Positions 17,276 to 26,000 of a stretch of 64,000 bases of DNA are shown here, piece by piece. The first letter of the stretch is position 1. Every line of letters begins with the position of its first letter. The translations under genes and the position numbers were made by a program. Origin of the DNA: Flavobacterium sp. ASV13 (GTDB taxonomy: Bacteria; Bacteroidota; Bacteroidia; Flavobacteriales; Flavobacteriaceae); NCBI RefSeq assembly GCF_000745775.1, contig NZ_JQJY01000004.1, forward strand, positions 620,001 to 684,000, in the 5' to 3' direction. The notes beneath the pieces are model-generated. The model ran no database searches, was not told the DNA's origin, and was given only the letters and a program-made list of their open reading frames with translations.

Positions 17276-17311
17276 AAAAGCCGTTCTGAAATTATCCTCA
17301 GAACGGCTTTT
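17276..17311. terminator. Bidirectional terminator
   Basis: A perfect 14-bp stem (17276-17289 with 17298-17311), containing GCCGTTCTGA/TCAGAACGGC, between convergent genes. Just upstream, about 17173-17252, a looser palindrome (TCTCGCAGAT facing ATCTGCGCGAGA) fills the gap after the PLP gene. Confidence 0.92.
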
Positions 17312-17330
17312 CACATATAACTTTTTACTT

Positions 17331-19265
17331 CTAACTCACAACTTGAGTATTTAGTTTACTGTTTTTTCTACTATAAGTAAAGTAAATCAATAATCCGATT
17401 AATAACCAAACTGTAAAATAAATCCAGTTCCAAACACTTAATTCGGCCATCATGTAAAGACAGCAAATTAATCCTAAAAGCGGAATTAAAGACAGATTTT
17501 TTCTAAAAGCCCAAACGGCCAATCCAACTAAAACAAATAAGAAAATCCACATCGGAATTTTGTGCTTGAACAGTTGAAAACCTGATTCGTATTTTAAAGA
17601 ATCGCTGATTGGAAGTCCTTTTACAACTTCAGCATATTTAACCTCATCATCTTGATATTGGCTTAATAAATGTTCTAAATCTGAAGTTTCGGCTGTTTTA
17701 TTATTAACCTCAATACTTTCTAAATAATTAAAAACTTTTGCTGATTCTTCTTTATTTAATGAAGTAACAATTGTTGTTGCATCGTTTATCTGCGCTTCAT
17801 TATTTACAAATGCCATTGTTGCTTTGTTATTGACTGCAAAAGCATAATACAATCCTACAATAATTAAAACTGGCAGAATATATTTTGAATTGATATAAGG
17901 CGTTTTGAATTTTCCTCTTGGAATTTCAGGTTTGTTCTGTAGCACTAAAACTCCCGCACAAACCAATACAAAGGCAAATAAAGTTCCGATACTGCATAAA
18001 TCAGTTACCATTGTCAGGTTCAAAAATAATGCAGGAACTGCTACTACAAAACCTGTTACAATTGTCGCAAAAGAAGGTGTTTTAAATTTCGGGTGAACTG
18101 TAGAGAATTTCTTTGGCAATAAACCATCACGGCTCATACTCATCCAAATACGAGGTTGTCCCATTTGGAAAACCAATAAAACACTCGCCATTGCCACTAC
18201 TGCACTAACTGCAATAATTCCTGACATCCATTTTAGGTTTAATTTATCGAAAACAAATGCTAAAGGATCTCCAACATTTAATTCGTGATATTTTACCATG
18301 CCGGTTAAAACCAGAGCAATAGCAATATATAGAATAGTACAAATAATAATTGCCCACATCATTCCGCGTGGTAAATCGCGTTGTGGATTTTTACATTCTT
18401 CGGCAGTTGTCGAAATCGCATCAAAACCAATATATGCAAAGAAAACTGCTGACACTCCTTTTAAAACTCCTCCAACTCCATTTGGTGCAAAAGGATCCCA
18501 GTTTGCTGTATCTACATAAAATACTCCAACTGCAATTACTAAAAGCACCACGCAAAGTTTTACAACAACCATTAAATTACTCGCATTACGAGATTCTTTC
18601 ATTCCTCTATAAACCAAAGCGGTAATCAAAATAATAATGAATAAAGCAGGAATATCAGTTACAAAATGAAAAGAACCAATTGTCGGAGCCGTTGTCCATG
18701 CTGTATGCGCTTGTTGTAAAGCTGCACTTAAGTTTCCGAAAGATTTTCCGCCTCGCATTAAAGCTTCAGCATCATTAAATCCGTTTGAAGCGGTTAAATA
18801 ATCCATCTGAATCCATTGTGGAAGATGAATTCCGCCACTCTGGAGCAGTCCGGTAAAATAATCACTCCACGATATCGCCACGGTTATATTCCCGACGGCA
18901 TATTCCATGATTAAAGCCCAACCAATTATCCAGGCAATTATTTCTCCAAAAGCAACATATGAATACGTATAAGCACTTCCTGAAACCGGAACCATTGAAG
19001 CAAATTCGGCGTAAGCAAAAGCGGCAAAACTACAAGCCAAAGCTGTAAACAAAAACAAGAAAATAACAGCTGGTCCACCATCTGCACTTGCTTTTCCGAT
19101 TGTACTGAAAATACCAGCTCCCACAATTGCTGCAATTCCAAAAGCAGTTAAATCTTTGGTTGTAAGGTGTTTCCCCAATGCCTCATGTCCATCTGCTTCA
19201 TTCTTTGCAACTTGCTTCAGAATATCTTGTACCGTTTTTTTTCGGAATAAACCTGATAACGCCAT
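17331..19265 (-). CDS. APC-superfamily amino acid permease
   Basis: A 644-residue integral membrane amino acid transporter. The N-terminal cytoplasmic part leads into LTAFGIAAIVGAGIFSTIG, the unwound first helix typical of APC transporters. GFDAISTTAEECKNPQRDLP, also diagnostic, follows in the middle. About 12-14 membrane helices are present. An extra hydrophilic insertion of about 90 residues (NNKATMAFVNNEAQIND to SGFQLFKHK) interrupts the last helices, making the protein longer than most relatives. It is most like the cationic amino acid transporter (CAT) branch. The substrate is not determinable here. A TATATTTG -7 element lies upstream. Confidence 0.93.
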   Translation of the reverse strand: MALSGLFRKKTVQDILKQVAKNEADGHEALGKHLTTKDLTAFGIAAIVGAGIFSTIGKASADGGPAVIFLFLFTALACSFAAFAYAEFASMVPVSGSAYTYSYVAFGEIIAWIIGWALIMEYAVGNITVAISWSDYFTGLLQSGGIHLPQWIQMDYLTASNGFNDAEALMRGGKSFGNLSAALQQAHTAWTTAPTIGSFHFVTDIPALFIIILITALVYRGMKESRNASNLMVVVKLCVVLLVIAVGVFYVDTANWDPFAPNGVGGVLKGVSAVFFAYIGFDAISTTAEECKNPQRDLPRGMMWAIIICTILYIAIALVLTGMVKYHELNVGDPLAFVFDKLNLKWMSGIIAVSAVVAMASVLLVFQMGQPRIWMSMSRDGLLPKKFSTVHPKFKTPSFATIVTGFVVAVPALFLNLTMVTDLCSIGTLFAFVLVCAGVLVLQNKPEIPRGKFKTPYINSKYILPVLIIVGLYYAFAVNNKATMAFVNNEAQINDATTIVTSLNKEESAKVFNYLESIEVNNKTAETSDLEHLLSQYQDDEVKYAEVVKGLPISDSLKYESGFQLFKHKIPMWIFLFVLVGLAVWAFRKNLSLIPLLGLICCLYMMAELSVWNWIYFTVWLLIGLLIYFTYSRKNSKLNTQVVS

Positions 19266-19344
19266 ATGTGGTTTTGCTTTTAAATTAATTTATATCGGTC
19301 TTTGTGGTTTTATTTTGCAAATAATGCAAAAATTATCCTGATTT

Positions 19345-19352
19345 CAAATATA
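19345..19352 (-). promoter_or_regulatory. -7 promoter element for the amino acid permease
   Basis: The minus strand reads TATATTTG, an exact TAnnTTTG match, 80 bases before the permease start. The rest of the 336-base divergent gap to 19601 holds no other feature I can name. Confidence 0.45.
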
Positions 19353-19601
19353 TAAAACCATTTTGTTTTTTCTCAATATATTTTGCTGATAGATTTCGCA
19401 GATTGAAGAAATTTATTCTGATTTCTTTTTCGGATTTTCAATCTTATAATTTTCCGATAATCATCGGGAACAACTCATCATGTTTTTAACATTTATTTCA
19501 AAAATCAAACAACAAAAAGACATTTTCAACATAATAAAATGTAACATTTTAAGAAGATAGCACACTTATCATTTTAAACAATTTAATTTAAAGGTAAATT
19601 T

Positions 19602-20759
19602 ATGGAAAAAATTTCAAGACGTTCTTTTGTAAATAAATTTGGAATGGGAGTTGGCGCTTCGGTTGTCATGACTTCACTTCCATCTTTTTTAACCGCTCCA
19701 GAAACCAATCAACATTCTTATACCGGCAAAAAATTAAACGTCGCGTTATGCGGTTTAGGAAATTATGCCTCAAGGGTGGCGCAAGGAATTCTGGCTTCTG
19801 AATACTGCACTCTGGCCGGAATAATAACCGGTACACCCGAAAAAGCTGCAAAATGGAAAAGTCAATATAATATTCCAGAAAAAAATATCTACAATTATCA
19901 AAACTTCGATGAAATTGTAAAAAATAAAGACATTGATTTAGTATATGTTATAACACCAAACGGTCTGCATAAAGAATTTACGATCCGAGCGGCAAAAGCC
20001 GGAAAACATGTAATTACAGAAAAACCGATGGCAATTTCAGTTAAAGATTGCGAAGAAATGATAAAAGCCTGCAATGACAATAATGTACAATTGGCAATTG
20101 GGTATCGTTTGCATTATGAACCAACTCACCTTGAAATAAAACGTTTAGGACAAAATAAAGTTTTTGGACAAGTCCGCTATATTGAAGCTTCTCTTGGTTA
20201 TAAAATTCATGATCCGCTTGATACCAAAAGTACTGTCAATTTCAATGACCGAAACGAATGGCGACTTAACAAAAAATTATCTGGAGGTGGTCCGCTAATG
20301 GATTTAGGAGTTTATTGCATTCAAGCAAGTCGTTATGTTTTAGGAGAAGAACCGATTGCGGTTACCGCACAATTCGGAAAAATATATAACAAACAAATTT
20401 TTTCTGAAACAGAAGAAAGCATTTCTTGGCAAATGGAATTCCCGAGCGGAGCCGTTTCAAATTGCACCACCTCTGTTAATTTTGATATTGATCGATTTTA
20501 CGCTTCCGCAGATGAAGGTTCTTTCGAATTGAGTCCAGCTTTGAGCTACGGTCCTTTTGAAGGAAAAACATCTAAAGGCCCGCTGAAATTTCCGGTGATA
20601 AACCAGCAACAGACTCAAATGGATGAAATTGCGAAATTATTATTAGAGAACAAAAAACTGCCAAATCATATTACTGGCGAAGAAGGACTTAAAGATATTA
20701 AAGTGATCAACGCAATCTATAAAGCCGCCGAAACCGGTACGAAAGTTTTCTTAAAATAA
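19602..20759 (+). CDS. Gfo/Idh/MocA family oxidoreductase with Tat signal
   Basis: A 385-residue NAD(P)-dependent sugar oxidoreductase related to glucose-fructose oxidoreductase. The N-terminus carries a twin-arginine export signal (ISRRSFVNKFGMGVGASVVM), so the enzyme is expected in the periplasm with its cofactor already bound. The nucleotide-binding motif is ALCGLGNYASRVAQG. The family catalytic EKP motif appears in HVITEKPMAISVKDCEEM. The C-terminal substrate-binding domain includes GGGPLMDLGVYCIQASRYVLG. Length matches the glucose-fructose oxidoreductase branch. The substrate is unknown. It stands alone and converges on the FAD/Fe-S gene. Confidence 0.92.
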   Translation: MEKISRRSFVNKFGMGVGASVVMTSLPSFLTAPETNQHSYTGKKLNVALCGLGNYASRVAQGILASEYCTLAGIITGTPEKAAKWKSQYNIPEKNIYNYQNFDEIVKNKDIDLVYVITPNGLHKEFTIRAAKAGKHVITEKPMAISVKDCEEMIKACNDNNVQLAIGYRLHYEPTHLEIKRLGQNKVFGQVRYIEASLGYKIHDPLDTKSTVNFNDRNEWRLNKKLSGGGPLMDLGVYCIQASRYVLGEEPIAVTAQFGKIYNKQIFSETEESISWQMEFPSGAVSNCTTSVNFDIDRFYASADEGSFELSPALSYGPFEGKTSKGPLKFPVINQQQTQMDEIAKLLLENKKLPNHITGEEGLKDIKVINAIYKAAETGTKVFLK

Positions 20760-20774
20760 AAATGTTTTATTTTT

Positions 20775-20878
20775 TGCTCACGGATTTTACGGATTGAACT
20801 GATGAACGCTGATTTATTCTTTGCTGCAATTATAAAAAAACCGGTGCAGATCTGTTCTATCTGTAAAATCCGCGGGCA
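20775..20878. terminator. Long imperfect hairpin between convergent genes
   Basis: An 18-bp stem with wobble pairs (20775-20792 with 20861-20878), built on CACGGATTTTACGG and CTGTAAAATCCG. The loop is about 70 bases. It may work as a bidirectional terminator, and its make-up resembles the other composite palindromes here. Confidence 0.55.
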
Positions 20879-20885
20879 ATACTTG

Positions 20886-23792
20886 TTATTTCAAACAGCT
20901 GCGTAAAATACTAACCGGATGCTGTGCTTCACGCTTAGTTCCATCATAAATTTGATGACGGCAACTTGTTCCTGCAGCAGCGATTTTTACATTTTCGGCA
21001 GTGTTACGTACTTTTGGGAAAAGCGTGTCCTCTCCCATTTGCATGCTCACTTTATAATGTTCTTTTTCATAACCAAAAGATCCCGCCATTCCGCAGCAAC
21101 CTGAATTGTAAATCGTAACTGTATTGTTTTTAGGTAAATTCAGCATGGCAAAAGTCGCTTCTACAGAACTCAATGATTTCTGATGACAATGTCCGTGAAT
21201 TTTAATTTCTTTTATTTCTTCTGAAAAAGAATCTGGCGTTATTTTTCCATCTATGATTTCTTTTTTGAAGAATTCTTCGATTGTAAAAGCATTTTGCGAA
21301 ATTCTTTCCGCGCTTTCTTTATCTGATGCCAATCGTAAATATTCATCTCTAAAAGTCAAAATTGCCGAAGGTTCAATTCCGATTAAGGGCGCTTTCGCGG
21401 AAATCAAATCTTTGAATATATCTATATTGATATCTGTTATCTTTTTGGCTTCTTCCAAAAATCCTTTTGAAAGATACGTTCTTCCACTTTCTTCATGATT
21501 GACGATTAAAACTTCGTAACCTAATTTCGTCAATAATTCAAAAGCATCGATTCCGATATTTACATCGTAATAATTGGTAAATTCATCAACAAATAAATAC
21601 AATTGTCCGTTTGGAAAATCGGCGTTTTTAGGTTTATTACTTTCATACCATTTTCTAAACGTCTTTTTCGCCAAAAGTGGCACTTGTCTTTCCGGCGCAA
21701 TTCCCATAGTTTTTTTCACCAATGACTGATTCGAAATAAAATTCGTAATCGACGGAAATTTACTTCCCATTTTATTCAATTTTGCGTTATTGGCAAAAAT
21801 TTTATTTCTAGTCGAGAATCCGTTTGCTTTTTGGTATTGATATAAAAATTCCGCTTTAAGAGTTGCAACATCAACATTACTCGGACATTCGCTGGCACAG
21901 GCTTTACAGCTTACACACAACTCAAAAACTTCGTATAATTCTTTCTGGTCAAATTTGTTTTCTTTTTCAGAATAGGTCAAATATTCGCGTAAAGCATTTG
22001 CTCTTGCGCGAGTCGTTTCTTTCTCATTTCGCGTCGCACGATAACTCGGACACATCGCTCCGCCTGCCGATGGCATTTTTCTACAATCTCCAGAACCATT
22101 ACATTTTTCGGCAGCACGCAAAATTCCTAAACTGTCGGAGAAGTCCTGAAACGTTTTAATATCCGGTTCTACTCTTCCTGAAACTACACGATGATTTTCG
22201 TCCATTTTCAAGGCATTAACAATCTTCCCGATATTTAAAACCGAATTCGGATCAAATGCTAATTTGATTCTTTTCAGCAATTCGTAATTCTTATCGCCAA
22301 TCATAAACGGAATAAACTCACCGCGCACGATTCCGTCGCCATGCTCACCACTTAATGAACCTCTGTATTTTTTTACCAAATGCGCCACATCGGTCGCAAT
22401 GGTTCTGAATAATTTTAGATCTTCCGTTTTCTTCAAATTCAACACCGGACGCAAATGCAATTCTCCCGCGCCGGCATGTGCGTAATAAATAGCTTCCTGT
22501 CCGTGACTTAACATCATCGCCGAAAACTCTGCAATGTAAGCTGGTAAATCGCTTAATTCTACGGCTGTATCTTCAATAGAATCAGCGGCTTTGTTATCGC
22601 CTACAATACTTCCCAAAAGTCCTAGTCCGGCTTTTCTCAATTCATTGGCTTTATCAATATCAGGACCGTAAATTTTTACGAGTGCATAACCAAAATTGTT
22701 TTTTTCTAAATCAGCAATTAAAGCGTTGGCTTGATTTTCAGCATCTTCAAGCGTGTGCGATGCTACTTCAAAAAGCATAATCGCTTTCGGTTCTCCAACC
22801 AAAAAGAAACGGTTTTTAATGTGTTCACGATTGGTTTTGGTACAATCTAAAATCGTGTCGTCGATCATTTCGCAAGTGTACAAATGATGTTTCATCGCCA
22901 CCACAACAGATTCTAAAGATTCCTGAATCGTATGATAATGTCCAACAACCATAATACTGTGCGCCGGCGGCAAATCGTCAACTTTTAAAGTGATTTCGGT
23001 TGTAAAGGCCAAAGTTCCTTCGCTTCCGCAAAGTAGTTTTCCCAGATTGATTGTCGGTTCTGTTCCGCCAAATAATTCTGATCTTAACAGAATATCAACG
23101 GCGTAACCAGTATTTCGTCTGTGAATTTCCGGTTTCGGAAACTCTTTTATAATTTCTTCCTGATTTTCTTTTACCGAAAGTTCGTCGTAAACGCTTTTGT
23201 AGATTTTATTTTCTAAAGAATCTCCTTTGGTTTTCTCGATAAATTCCGCCGAAGTCAATTCGCCAAAAGCAACTTCTGTTCCATCGCTCAAAATCGCTTT
23301 TACTTCCGCAATTTTATCACGCGTAACGCCATAACGAATCGAAGTTGTTCCGGATGAATTATTTCCCACCATTCCCCCAATCATCGCACGGTTTGATGTT
23401 GATGTAATGGGCGCAAAGAAAACGCCATGTGGTTTTAAATATAAATTCAGTTCATCGCGAATAACGCCGGGCTGAACCGTAACCGTTTTTTTCTCGGCAT
23501 CATAACCTAATATTTTGGTAAAATGTTTCGAAACATCAATCACAAGTCCGTCGCCAACGGCTTGTCCGGCAAGTGAAGTTCCGGCAGTTCTTGGTGTAAC
23601 CGAAATATTGTGTTCGCCCGCAAAGCGAATTAATTTGCTAATATCTGCTATAGTTTTGGGCAAAGCCACTGCATTTGGCCGAATCCGGTACACCGATGCA
23701 TCTGTCGAATAAAGTGTTTTGTGAAGATCATCGTATAAAAGTGTACCTTCGAGTTCGCTTGCTAATTGCTCTAAATCCTTAAGTATTGACAT
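20886..23792 (-). CDS. FAD-binding and Fe-S oxidoreductase (GlcD-GlpC type fusion)
   Basis: A 968-residue fusion of a flavin dehydrogenase with an iron-sulfur electron carrier, similar in layout to YdiJ-type proteins. The N-terminal FAD_binding_4 domain has TPRTAGTSLAGQAVGDGLVI and GMVGNNSSGT. The FAD-oxidase C domain ends with HGDGIVRGEFIPFMIG. A ferredoxin-like region includes ELCVSCKACASECPSNVDVA. The C-terminal CCG domain has HGHCHQKSL and YNSGCCGMAGSFGYEKEHY. Such enzymes oxidise 2-hydroxy acids, notably D-2-hydroxyglutarate or D-lactate; the exact substrate is inferred from the family only. I use the ATG at 23792 (MSILKDLEQ); a TTG at 23855 would add an unlikely 21-residue leader. Confidence 0.92.
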   Translation of the reverse strand: MSILKDLEQLASELEGTLLYDDLHKTLYSTDASVYRIRPNAVALPKTIADISKLIRFAGEHNISVTPRTAGTSLAGQAVGDGLVIDVSKHFTKILGYDAEKKTVTVQPGVIRDELNLYLKPHGVFFAPITSTSNRAMIGGMVGNNSSGTTSIRYGVTRDKIAEVKAILSDGTEVAFGELTSAEFIEKTKGDSLENKIYKSVYDELSVKENQEEIIKEFPKPEIHRRNTGYAVDILLRSELFGGTEPTINLGKLLCGSEGTLAFTTEITLKVDDLPPAHSIMVVGHYHTIQESLESVVVAMKHHLYTCEMIDDTILDCTKTNREHIKNRFFLVGEPKAIMLFEVASHTLEDAENQANALIADLEKNNFGYALVKIYGPDIDKANELRKAGLGLLGSIVGDNKAADSIEDTAVELSDLPAYIAEFSAMMLSHGQEAIYYAHAGAGELHLRPVLNLKKTEDLKLFRTIATDVAHLVKKYRGSLSGEHGDGIVRGEFIPFMIGDKNYELLKRIKLAFDPNSVLNIGKIVNALKMDENHRVVSGRVEPDIKTFQDFSDSLGILRAAEKCNGSGDCRKMPSAGGAMCPSYRATRNEKETTRARANALREYLTYSEKENKFDQKELYEVFELCVSCKACASECPSNVDVATLKAEFLYQYQKANGFSTRNKIFANNAKLNKMGSKFPSITNFISNQSLVKKTMGIAPERQVPLLAKKTFRKWYESNKPKNADFPNGQLYLFVDEFTNYYDVNIGIDAFELLTKLGYEVLIVNHEESGRTYLSKGFLEEAKKITDINIDIFKDLISAKAPLIGIEPSAILTFRDEYLRLASDKESAERISQNAFTIEEFFKKEIIDGKITPDSFSEEIKEIKIHGHCHQKSLSSVEATFAMLNLPKNNTVTIYNSGCCGMAGSFGYEKEHYKVSMQMGEDTLFPKVRNTAENVKIAAAGTSCRHQIYDGTKREAQHPVSILRSCLK

Positions 23793-23918
23793 TTTTTCTG
23801 AATATGATTTCACAAAAATAGTTATTTTTTTAGGTTCAAAGGGACATAGCAACAAAGGTTCAAAGGTTTTCTTTAATATCGTTTTTCAAATTGGAATTTG
23901 AGGTTTGCTTTTTGGAAT

Positions 23919-24209
23919 TTAATCAAGAAGTCCTTCTGTAAACTTTACAGCAAGAATACCAAAAGTTGGTTTGATATAAGTCTGAAAAGCATTTGCCTCT
24001 TCAAGGGTTTGAAAAGATATTGAATGCTCTTCAACCAATGCATTTAATGTAAAGTTTAGATGCATAATGTAATCTTGAAAATTATCCAGATAATGAGATT
24101 TTGCATCTATTAGTTCCATACCTGATAATTTTTCAAACGGTTGGCGCTTTGCGTTTATATACGCTTCCGCACTTTTAATAAATTCTTCTTTGATTTTTTC
24201 GTAACTCAT
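23919..24209 (-). CDS. Small hypothetical protein
   Basis: A 96-residue, soluble, probably all-helical protein (KIKEEFIKSAEAYINAKR, AKSHYLDNFQDYIMHLNFTL). I recognise no family. The ATG start is clear. A minus-strand TAAATTTG -7 element lies 126 bases upstream (24335-24342). It is followed by the FAD/Fe-S gene on the same strand after about 130 bases. Confidence 0.6.
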   Translation of the reverse strand: MSYEKIKEEFIKSAEAYINAKRQPFEKLSGMELIDAKSHYLDNFQDYIMHLNFTLNALVEEHSISFQTLEEANAFQTYIKPTFGILAVKFTEGLLD

Positions 24210-24375
24210 GTCTTAATGATTTATGTATTGTAACATTTTGTCATCTGTTTGAAAATCCTGTAGGGATAATTTCCCGAATAAGTCTAACGGACAACATGAG
24301 TGTGTGACTTTCTATTTTGAGTAATTCATTTACTCAAATTTAAAAAAAATTAGCGAGTATAACAAAATTTTGAAA

Positions 24376-24480
24376 TACCGCGCTCTGCGAAGTCTCCTGG
24401 CTTCGAAGCGACAACGTTTAGCAAATGCAGTTATTAAAATATTGGAACGGGTACGAAGTCAGGAGACTTCGCACAGCAAA
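24376..24480. repeat. Palindromic repeat, copy A
   Basis: A 105-bp unit whose ends form an inverted repeat (24386-24405 with 24454-24473, one mismatch), containing GCGAAGTCTCCTGGCTTCG. A second copy lies at 24888-25002. Between the copies the arms differ at paired positions (CCTGG versus CCCGA), so the stem is kept. Confidence 0.85.
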
Positions 24481-24523
24481 ACTTCTAAATACACTTTGGG
24501 TTTCTAGAAGACTTTGGAGAGCG

Positions 24524-24881
24524 GGCATCCCTTTTCTCTGATTTTGCATTTGACAAAAAACAAAAAAATGTATCAAAAGATGACTCTAGTACAGGAGAAA
24601 TAAACGTAGAAAATTTCCAAGATTATTTAGAAACCATATTTGGCTCACAAATAACCTTTTACGAATCCTTCAACAAATTTCAGATTTATGAAATTGATTG
24701 CTTTCCGGAAAATTTCGAACATAAATTAGCTATCGAATTTTCAAATGAAAATATCAAATTTGCAACCGTTACAAAAGAACCCAGTGTTGATTTTTCTTTA
24801 TATGATTATGTAATCGAAACCAACAAAGAAGCCGAAGACTTTGTACAACATATTTTAAAATTTGGCTGGCCAATCAAATAA
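24524..24881 (+). pseudogene. Truncated duplicate of the 24956 membrane-protein gene
   Basis: The last ~350 bases match 25229-25579 almost base for base, ending in the same FGWPIK and stop codon. The region coding for the membrane helices is missing and there is no in-frame ATG. The intact copy's 25003-25200 segment is essentially absent after repeat copy A. The reading frame of the remnant is still open, so the duplication is recent or the fragment is under little decay. Confidence 0.85.
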
Positions 24882-24887
24882 GATGTT

Positions 24888-25002
24888 TACCGCGCTCTGC
24901 GAAGTCTCCCGACTTCGAAGCGACAACGATTAGCAAATACAGTTAGTAAAGTAAAATGGAATATTGGAACGGGTACGAAGTCGGGAGACTTCGCACAGCA
25001 AA
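24888..25002. repeat. Palindromic repeat, copy B
   Basis: A 115-bp second copy of the repeat at 24376-24480. Its arms are perfectly complementary (24898-24917 with 24976-24995). About ten extra bases (TAAAGTAAAATGG region) are present relative to copy A, and these bring the ATG used by the following gene. Confidence 0.85.
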
Positions 25003-25579
25003 GATCCTTGCTTTTCTTGCAGTTTTAATTATCTATCTAGCCATTCAGATCATCACTTTAAGACTATGTTTTAATCTAAAACCTACTGCAAGTTTAAGTT
25101 TTTTAACTATTCTGATTTTCATCGCAGGTTTTAGCATAACCTATATAAAAAAAGACTTTGACCTTTTTTATTATGGATTTTCGTTTATCAGTTCAGTCTG
25201 GTTTCTAAATATTATCTTATCGGTATCCCTTTTCTCTGATTTTGTATTTGACAAAAAACAAAAAAATGTATCAAAAAATGATTCTAGTACAGGAGAAATT
25301 AACGTAGAAAATTTCCAAGATTATTTAGAAACCATATTTGGCTCAAAAATAACCTTTTACGAATCCTTCAACAAATTTCAGATCTATGAAATTGATTGCT
25401 TTCCGGAAAATTTCGAACATAAATTAGCAATCGAATTTTCAAATGAAAATATCAAATTTGCAACTGTTACAAAAGAACCCAGTGTTGATTTTTCTTTATA
25501 TGATTATGTAATCGAAACCAACAAAGAAGCGGAAGACTTTGTACAACATATTTTAAAATTTGGCTGGCCAATCAAATAA
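24956..25579 (+). CDS. Hypothetical membrane protein whose N-terminus is encoded in a repeat
   Basis: A 207-residue protein of no recognised family. Residues 1-15 (MEYWNGYEVGRLRTA) are encoded within the palindromic repeat. Three hydrophobic helices then follow (about residues 17-38, 45-62 and 70-92), then a soluble C-terminal domain (ENFQDYLETIFGSK through FGWPIK). The natural start may have been destroyed or replaced by the repeat. If so, the true protein could begin elsewhere or the gene could be non-functional. A truncated duplicate of the soluble domain lies directly upstream. Confidence 0.55.
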   Translation: MEYWNGYEVGRLRTAKILAFLAVLIIYLAIQIITLRLCFNLKPTASLSFLTILIFIAGFSITYIKKDFDLFYYGFSFISSVWFLNIILSVSLFSDFVFDKKQKNVSKNDSSTGEINVENFQDYLETIFGSKITFYESFNKFQIYEIDCFPENFEHKLAIEFSNENIKFATVTKEPSVDFSLYDYVIETNKEAEDFVQHILKFGWPIK

Positions 25580-25668
25580 GGTGTTTATTAGGAGCTATTT
25601 CCTGCTGTCCCCTGCTAGCGCAAGCTTCTCGCTCATGCGCACATGGTTAATTTACAGTAAAATTGCAA

Positions 25669-25980
25669 TTAATAATGTGCGCTTAAACTGTTGTTATTTC
25701 TCAGAGAAATAAAAAAAACTATACATAAAAGGACACAAAAAACAAGAGACCCTGATCTTAAAAACTTATTCATCTCGTTTGGAATCTCAAAAGTAAGTGC
25801 AAACAAATACAGGAAAAGTCCAACGATAAATAATGCAAAAGTTGAAGCCACCATAAAAATTAATCCTTCTCCTATAGAAGTCTGACTAAGCTTGAAAATT
25901 TCTCCTATAGTGTAAAAGAAAAAAAATACGAACCAAAGCCAATAAAAAAATTGAAAAATATAAGACAGTGTTGATTTCAT
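25669..25980 (-). CDS. Small membrane protein, third gene of the lemA cluster
   Basis: A 103-residue protein with three or four hydrophobic helices (LSYIFQFFYWLWFVFFFFY, GLIFMVASTFALFIVGLFLY, GSLVFCVLLCIVFFISL). The ATG at 25980 follows the DUF3137 gene by 20 bases; an in-frame TTG at 26016 would overlap that gene and is less likely. No family is recognised. It probably belongs to the lemA-DUF3137 transcript. Confidence 0.6.
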   Translation of the reverse strand: MKSTLSYIFQFFYWLWFVFFFFYTIGEIFKLSQTSIGEGLIFMVASTFALFIVGLFLYLFALTFEIPNEMNKFLRSGSLVFCVLLCIVFFISLRNNNSLSAHY

Positions 25981-26000
25981 AAGTGCTTTGATTAAATAAT

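Noticed and set aside
23793..23855. Upstream TTG start for the FAD/Fe-S gene
   Set aside because: It would add 21 residues encoded in a repeat-like AGGTTCAAAG stretch. The ATG at 23792 matches the expected start of the FAD domain.
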